12,669 bases of DNA. Source: Discostella pseudostelligera (Eukaryota; Bacillariophyta; Thalassiosirophyceae; Thalassiosirales; Thalassiosiraceae). The translations under genes and the position numbers were made by a program. Positions 7,684 to 12,669 of this stretch are shown piece after piece. Below the pieces are notes generated by a model. The model ran no database searches. It saw only the letters and a list, made by a program, of their open reading frames with translations, and was not told where the DNA came from. The number at the start of each line of letters is the position of its first letter. Position 1 is the first letter of the stretch. Where the stretch lies: contig JALLBK010000920.1 of the NCBI GenBank assembly GCA_036940085.1, positions 1-12,669 of the forward strand. The letters are read 5' to 3'.

Positions 7684-9333
7684 CTAGGTCACTGACGAAC
7701 CGAGGAAGGTGTCATGCCCTGGTAAGCAGCACTTCTTCGCTAACTCAATAGCCCTCGACGGTTCAATACCTGGGTTGCTTTTCATTATTTGAGATGCAAG
7801 GACTGCCACGACCCACATATCACCTCCAGGATCAACAACATTCATACTGGCAGTGGCAGTGAGTCGTCTGCAAAAGTCAGCATGATGATATCCAAAACAA
7901 GCGCCAGCAGGAGACCCGAGCGCTGCGGCAGATTGTCCTGGTTGCATGCTTGGCTGGTTAAGAGGAGGTAATGATGCCAGCGCAGCTGGTGGCAGACTAG
8001 CAGCAGCAATAGTTCCATCATTGATCCTGACTAATATGTACCGCACCATCCCATCCTGCTGTCGCTGCTGTAGTAATAGTCGCTCTAATATTTCAGCAGA
8101 GTGATGCAGCCCGCTACCACCCCTAGAATTTCGAGTAGTAGAACAGGAGGTAGTAGTCGATGTCATTGCAGCAGGAAATCGATTGGATACTGCGGTCGCA
8201 CTAATCTGCAGCGAAGTAGGGCAGTTCAGTCCTTGTTGGCAGGCCAGGTTCTCAACAGACAACGAGAGCGGAAGAATGGGAACGTCCTGCTGCTGGCAAA
8301 CTCTCGGTCCAAATGGTTGGGATGTGGTAGCAGGGTGGTGAGTAAGAAGAAGAGGAGGAATGGCAGCCGCCGCAGTAGGGACATCGACAACGACACGATC
8401 CTCCTGACGTACTCGCTGCGGTAGCGTCACCACCCTTTGTTGTTCCTCTCCTGCCGTGGACTGCCGCAACAAAGAAGAAGTTCTGACCGGCTTTTTCACT
8501 ATCGAACGCATGAGGAGACAGCGTTGTTTGTCGCCACGGATAAAGTTGGGGTGCATGAATGTCATACTAATACCGTCAGGCGAAGACCTCTCAACTTGTT
8601 GTCGGAAACCCCATCTAGTGTACGAGCAACGAGCAAGAACATAGTAGTATGAGGAGAACGATGCAAACGACAAAGAACCCACAAACAACTTTCAACATGT
8701 ACATTGTAACGATGCTCGCACATCAATGCTGGTATACGGGAAAAACACTTGCCTATAAATCTTCCGAACAAAGCTCATGAATTTGCACTTGTTCCTGCCC
8801 CTATTGAAAAACTGCGGTAGAACGCTTCGTTCGAACGCTACCTTGTCTCTAATCAGAAAAGCACCGCCTCCATTGACCCAATCGAGGATGTTGGGCTTGT
8901 CATACTGCGATTCATATTCGATTACATCCATCAAATGTTGGGGGAAGGTGGTACTCCTGGTGGCAGCTTGTTTTGGTTCTTCCTGTTCGTTTCTTATCTT
9001 GTTGTTGGTGTTGATGATGTTGATGTGTCGTACTATGAATCTGTTGGCATCCTTATAAGCTTCGTCATGGGAGTCGTCGTGGTCAGCAGCATCGTGTTCG
9101 TTTCGATGGCTGTCCTTTCCCTCAGTGCTGTCGGCGGCGTCGTCGCATCGTTGGGTAACGAAGTCTGTGACATTTGGACTCCGCGGATGATATGCGTTTA
9201 CTTTAACATGATCATCAGGCAGTTGGGATGGGCCAGGGCCATCGACCTCTCTCTGCAGCTGCTGTGATTGGGATTCCTCTTCCGCCTTCGTCGCATTTAT
9301 CAGCCTACTAGTACATGTCAAATCCTCCTCCAT
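7684..9333 (-). CDS. HSF: Heat-shock-factor family transcription factor, gene B (503 aa, 2 exons)
   Basis: Predicted nuclear DNA-binding transcription factor and paralogue of gene A. Exon 1 is 9333-8753 and exon 2 is 8614-7684. The start is the first ATG after an in-frame stop and has A at -3 and G at +4. The N-terminus is hydrophilic and carries AYHPRSPNVTDFV (47-59), echoing gene A. The HSF DNA-binding domain spans about 128-236: TTFPQHLMDVI, WVNGGGAFLIRD, VLPQFF, the recognition helix FMSFVRKIYRWGF, then FMHPNFIRGDKQ. Beyond it are a QQDVPILPLSLS patch (303-314), an amphipathic helix EILERLLLQQRQ...RINDG (about 365-394) and a C-terminal block VLASQIMKSNPGIEPSRAIELAKK (segments at about 466-488), ending GHDTFLGSSVT, seven residues past gene A's end. 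The intron has a GC donor. Without splicing, exon 1 reads on 19 codons into the intron and stops, truncating the domain after its recognition helix. The linkers between blocks differ strongly from gene A, so the duplication is not recent. Confidence 0.92.
8615..8752 (-). other. GC-AG intron of HSF gene B (138 bp)
   Basis: The donor reads TTTATAG|GCAAGTG and the acceptor TACACTAG|ATGGGG on the minus strand. Splicing joins AG+A into the Arg of KIYR and continues WGFRQ, exactly the phase and position of gene A's GT-AG intron. No GT donor nearby would restore the domain. AG|GCAAGT matches the strict exon and intron context known for GC-AG introns of the major spliceosome. Confidence 0.9.
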
Positions 9334-10496
9334 GATATCGACACTTCTTTGAACCTTCTCTGTAGATTTGCACCTCTCCTATCAGCCGCAGCAGCTTCTG
9401 GTGTCTCTGATTCAGTGTCCACGATGGCTAGCAGGCTACTACTCCTGTCGCTCAATGCTTCTTCTTAGGGGGGGGTTTAGATACTATGTTATGATGATTT
9501 GTTGCTTGTTAGTTTTGTCGATTGAGCTGTGAGGAGCTTCGTTGGCTATATTATGCTTGCTGGAGGATGAACAAGTGATGCTTTGACCCTTGTCCCTCCC
9601 TCTTGGCAATGATGAGGATAAGGTTGCCCTACTACTAGTAGTATCAGTATTCTCAGCTAGCATAGTACGACATCGGCAGGAGGGTTTGGATACTCCTCCT
9701 TGTGATTGCTTCTAGTTTCATTATGGACGATTGCCGGGACAACATCGTTTCACCTTGAGCCCTTTGAGAAATATCTAATACTATTCATCCATCCCACTCG
9801 TCTCCTTTCAGCTGCAAGCTGCGGCATGGATGGAGGAGAGGCAGACCAGGTGGTTTTGGTGTTTGAGCTTCGAAAGACGATTTAAATCAAGCTGTCGCCT
9901 TTGTTTAGACCTGTTTTGCCACAACAATTGATTTTGCCACTTAACAGACGAGAAACCTCTCGATTAATGCTTAATCAATAAATAAGGACACATCTCCACA
10001 TCAGAACGAGTCACTAATCCCACGGTGCTGTTGTTTGCTTAAGTACATCACACTTTATCTAATACTTAAAACCCCGTACTATAATACTCGCGTAAAATAA
10101 GCCCATCCAGTGTTCGCGTTCTGGAGTTTGGCATGCCTCGAGCCTCGAAAAACACATGGTCCAATGTCGCCTATTGTTCTTTTAAATTCCTATCATCTTC
10201 TGATGCGAATGCTACCACTTATTGCGGGAAAATCATTTCATATTGTTTGAAACGTTAGAGTAAGCGCGTGATTGTTCTGTTGGATAGTACGAATGATCTT
10301 GTTACTATCATATCTTGAAACACATTGGACCACAAGGAAGAAATAATGGCGGTGATCTCAACTGCAAAATAGAACCTGAGCAATGTTTACATGTGTCGAT
10401 CTGGTGGGCGAGTGCTTGATTAAGCGTTTGCCAGTTGCCAGGATGGTTCTCCTTTGGTGGACGACCCGACAAGTGAAAGGTGAAAGGTAATTTTCT
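9334..10496. promoter_or_regulatory. Upstream region of HSF gene B and 3' flank of the plastid-protein gene
   Basis: I see no intact gene. It should contain the promoter of gene B and the 3' UTR of the next gene. On the minus strand 9464-9318 is open for 48 codons with a protein-like composition (DTESETPEAAAADRR) but has no ATG and overlaps the start of gene B in another frame. From about 9480 to 10490 I see nothing beyond A/T-rich single-copy sequence. Confidence 0.35.
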
Positions 10497-12653
10497 CTAT
10501 TCGACAAAATCACTGTCATCAAATCCAACATCTCCACCGCCACTAGTATACCTAGCAGACCTGCGTTGCCCGTCACCAACAGCACCAAAGCTAGAAAAGT
10601 CTCCTCCCATTGTAACACCGGTATTTCCTGCCACCCCAGGCTGTGGAATATTGTCGGCACGAGCCCTGTTGCGAGACTCGCCACCACTTGTTTCGATGCC
10701 CTTTATTGCGCCAAATCCCTCCAGACCGCCGGAAAGGTAGTCGAGACCTTGCTCTCGGTACTGTTGCGATATCCAATTTGAGTTGTAGCTTCTCGGAAGC
10801 GCATTATCGCTGAGGACATTCGTATCATAATAGCTACTAGCGTCGTAATTGGTAATGGCAGGCGGATCCATCCAGTCATTTTCGGTTTGGGGCGGTTCTT
10901 GTCTTAGCCAATCTAACCGCGGTTCCTCCGAGGGCGGAACCGGTGATCGTAATGGTAACTCACCCATGCCGCCGATTAAACCCGACGGTCGTTCTGCTAC
11001 CCCTCCTGCGGACACACCCATGTTTCTAGACGTAGGACCACTACCTCCGCTGGTACTTCTGCCCCCGCCCATCTCACTGTATACATTCGTGACAGTTCCT
11101 TGTTGTCCGATGAACCCTACGCTACTGAATATCGATGAATCTCCCTTAACCGACATGCCACCCGCGGAAAAGGGTGACGATTTTCCATTGCTACCAAAAT
11201 TGCTGAATGTGCTGATTGTCCCCCCTCCTCCGCTGCCACCACTATTGAATATGCTGGTGCTCCCTCCACCGCTCAGGCTGCCGCTTCCAATAGATGTGCC
11301 CCTGCTATTACTGCCACCGTCACCACGAGAATTGACATTATTTCGATGACTGTTTCCGACAACTACTTGGGTGCTACCGCCAGCACCTCCAACTCCAGCA
11401 GCGCTCGAACCAGAATATACATTTCCACCCACAGTATCACTGCCAAATTCTCCGTAACTAGTGCGTTGTTTACCCAATCGCACGCCGTCTCCTCCACTGT
11501 TGACACTTCCACCGCCACGAGGTCCAACTGAGGAGTAGTAGCTGTTGGCATCTCCAAATCCGATACCATGGGAATTATCCCTGAAAGAGCTGCTTGAATT
11601 AAGCCCACCACGATTATTGTTACTGTTCTTGGTATTCTTTTGACGTCGAAATGGATTTCCATTTCCACTTGATAATGGTGGCGATGATGAGGCGGAGCTG
11701 GAGGCAGCTGCTACTCTCGTCGATGGAGACGCGGATGGCGATGCAGTTGAAGCCGATCTGGTACTCGCGAACGACGATGAAAAGATGGCCTGTTCTGCCG
11801 GTGATGATCGAGGAGTTGACAATGAAGTCTTCGGTGATGAAGTGATTGGTTTCATCATGGCAAGCCTTGCTTCTCGTAACCTCGCCTCGAGAGAAGTTCG
11901 ATCAAAGCAATCATTGTAGTCGATGCGTCGTAATGATAATTCCCCTTGAATATCACTTAATTTCATTAGTGATGGATCGGGCAGCTTTGACTTGGTATTG
12001 CCACTGGTATTACTAATTGCTGGTTGGCTTGTTGTAGATGACGGTGTCACTGGCTGCTGCTGCGGTTGCATAATAATTGGCTGTGGCTGTGGTGGCATAG
12101 GTGGAGGTACCGGCATCGACGCCGACTGGAACTGAGATCGTTGTTGCTGCTGCACTTGCTGCCCCATGCGACGGCTGTTTGGTGACTGCACCCAAGCACT
12201 TTCATTTGGAGCGAAATTATCGCTGAAGTCCAAATCTTGCTGCGGTTCTTTCCATCCCGGTTCCTTCTCGCCGCTACTACTACTGCTGCTGTCTCGACCC
12301 ATGAAACTATCAATCAGTATGTCACGCGCGACGAAGTCGGATTTAGCCTCTACAATTATACCCCCCTTCGATGGCTGGAGGGCGAATAATCGAGTGGGAA
12401 ACATTGACGATGATGACGATGACGATGATTTTGACCCCGAAGGATAAACTACATGAACAATTGGTGGAGTTAAGGTGAAGGCGCGTACACATGATGATGT
12501 GTGCGATGACACCGACAACGTGAGGATAATGGCTAGTGAAATTATTCTCTTTACGACCATTGGTGCGCCAACATCCTGACGAGGACCATAGTGAGGAGCC
12601 AGCTCCATGCTCAAGGCGGTCGTTGCTGCCATGGTAGCGCCGGATGTCACCAT
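10497..12653 (-). CDS. Predicted plastid-targeted Gly/Ser-rich disordered protein with SAP-like motif (up to 718 aa)
   Basis: Function unknown. Numbering is from the outermost ATG; the frame is open to the window edge, so the start is uncertain. Met8 (12632) has the best context (ACCATGG). Met32 (12560) directly precedes a signal-peptide-like segment, KRIISLAIILTLSVSS (35-50), ending CVRA|FT (55-60). The A|F junction followed by a Ser-rich, basic stretch fits the bipartite presequence of diatom plastid proteins. The mature part is mostly low complexity: a Ser run (76-83), a Gln/Pro-rich tract (165-205), then one structured-looking motif, LSDIQGELSLRRIDYNDCFD with RTSLEARLREARL (232-264). That motif resembles the helix-turn-helix SAP fold or the similar MANF C-terminal fold. 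A long Gly/Ser/Asn-rich region follows (about 355-550), and then a tail with Trp/Tyr-containing patches (DWLRQEPP, ENDWMDPP, SNWISQQYREQGLDYL) ending in acidic FDDSDFVE. No intron is needed. It could bind plastid nucleic acid or act as a scaffold; both are guesses. Confidence 0.8.
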   Translation of the reverse strand: MVTSGATMAATTALSMELAPHYGPRQDVGAPMVVKRIISLAIILTLSVSSHTSSCVRAFTLTPPIVHVVYPSGSKSSSSSSSSMFPTRLFALQPSKGGIIVEAKSDFVARDILIDSFMGRDSSSSSSGEKEPGWKEPQQDLDFSDNFAPNESAWVQSPNSRRMGQQVQQQQRSQFQSASMPVPPPMPPQPQPIIMQPQQQPVTPSSTTSQPAISNTSGNTKSKLPDPSLMKLSDIQGELSLRRIDYNDCFDRTSLEARLREARLAMMKPITSSPKTSLSTPRSSPAEQAIFSSSFASTRSASTASPSASPSTRVAAASSSASSSPPLSSGNGNPFRRQKNTKNSNNNRGGLNSSSSFRDNSHGIGFGDANSYYSSVGPRGGGSVNSGGDGVRLGKQRTSYGEFGSDTVGGNVYSGSSAAGVGGAGGSTQVVVGNSHRNNVNSRGDGGSNSRGTSIGSGSLSGGGSTSIFNSGGSGGGGTISTFSNFGSNGKSSPFSAGGMSVKGDSSIFSSVGFIGQQGTVTNVYSEMGGGRSTSGGSGPTSRNMGVSAGGVAERPSGLIGGMGELPLRSPVPPSEEPRLDWLRQEPPQTENDWMDPPAITNYDASSYYDTNVLSDNALPRSYNSNWISQQYREQGLDYLSGGLEGFGAIKGIETSGGESRNRARADNIPQPGVAGNTGVTMGGDFSSFGAVGDGQRRSARYTSGGGDVGFDDSDFVE
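12402..12432. repeat. GAC/GAT trinucleotide repeat encoding a Ser run
   Basis: A GATGACGAT-type microsatellite on the plus strand encodes the Ser run at residues 76-83 of the plastid-targeted protein on the minus strand. Such a tract is prone to length variation between strains. Confidence 0.6.
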
Positions 12654-12669
12654 TTGGATCGTTATGGCC

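Noticed and set aside
8562..8771. Minus-strand 69-codon frame across the HSF gene B intron
   Set aside because: It comes from reading through the GC-AG intron in a different frame; splicing gives a full HSF domain instead.
10849..11349. Long Pro/Leu-rich plus-strand open frame (166 codons)
   Set aside because: It is antisense to the Gly/Ser-rich part of the plastid-protein gene. Gly/Ser codons read backward give Pro/Leu/Thr-rich peptides, so this is a composition shadow.
1..12669. CRISPR array, bacterial defence system or operon
   Set aside because: No regularly spaced short repeats, no prokaryotic gene packing, and spliceosomal introns with plastid targeting indicate a eukaryotic nuclear genome.

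Overview
The window looks like nuclear DNA of a centric-type or related diatom (a photosynthetic stramenopile). Three things support this. There are two heat-shock-factor (HSF) genes with the expanded-family diatom style of DNA-binding domain (FVRK-[LI]-YRWGFRQ). A long protein carries a bipartite plastid-targeting presequence with the A|F junction typical of secondary red plastids (VRA|FT). The genes have short spliceosomal introns and Ser/Gln/Asp homopolymer-rich proteins. No tRNA, rRNA, CRISPR array or bacterial-type operon was seen. The species is an inference from these traits only.

Layout. About 1-1100 is repeat-rich: a two-copy tandem repeat (185-543) and a compact inverted-repeat element that looks like a MITE (712-1096). 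About 1100-3300 has no intact gene. It holds a decayed plus-strand coding block (about 2251-2526) whose diverged twin lies at about 6600-6957. At 3312-3680 is the degraded C-terminal end of a third HSF gene. HSF gene A (3704-5609, minus) and HSF gene B (7684-9333, minus) follow; each has two exons split at the same codon inside the DNA-binding domain. Gene A's intron is GT-AG, gene B's is GC-AG. After a gene-free stretch (9334-10496), the right end carries a minus-strand gene (10497 to 12653 or beyond) for a predicted plastid-targeted, mostly disordered Gly/Ser-rich protein with a short SAP-like helical motif.

How it fits together. The left two thirds read as a tandem HSF array that grew by duplication. 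Each HSF tail (pseudogene 3312-3680, gene B) is followed downstream by the same decayed plus-strand block at a similar distance, so the duplicated unit probably included both. Genes A and B are diverged paralogues. They share the DNA-binding domain, a short N-terminal motif, an amphipathic middle helix and a C-terminal block, but not their low-complexity linkers. The plastid protein gene is on the same strand but shows no functional link to the HSFs.

I did not see a wholly new multi-gene system. The most distinctive signals are the GT-AG/GC-AG intron pair at a homologous position, the conserved non-DBD blocks of these HSFs, the nested inverted-repeat element, and the plastid-targeted disordered protein.
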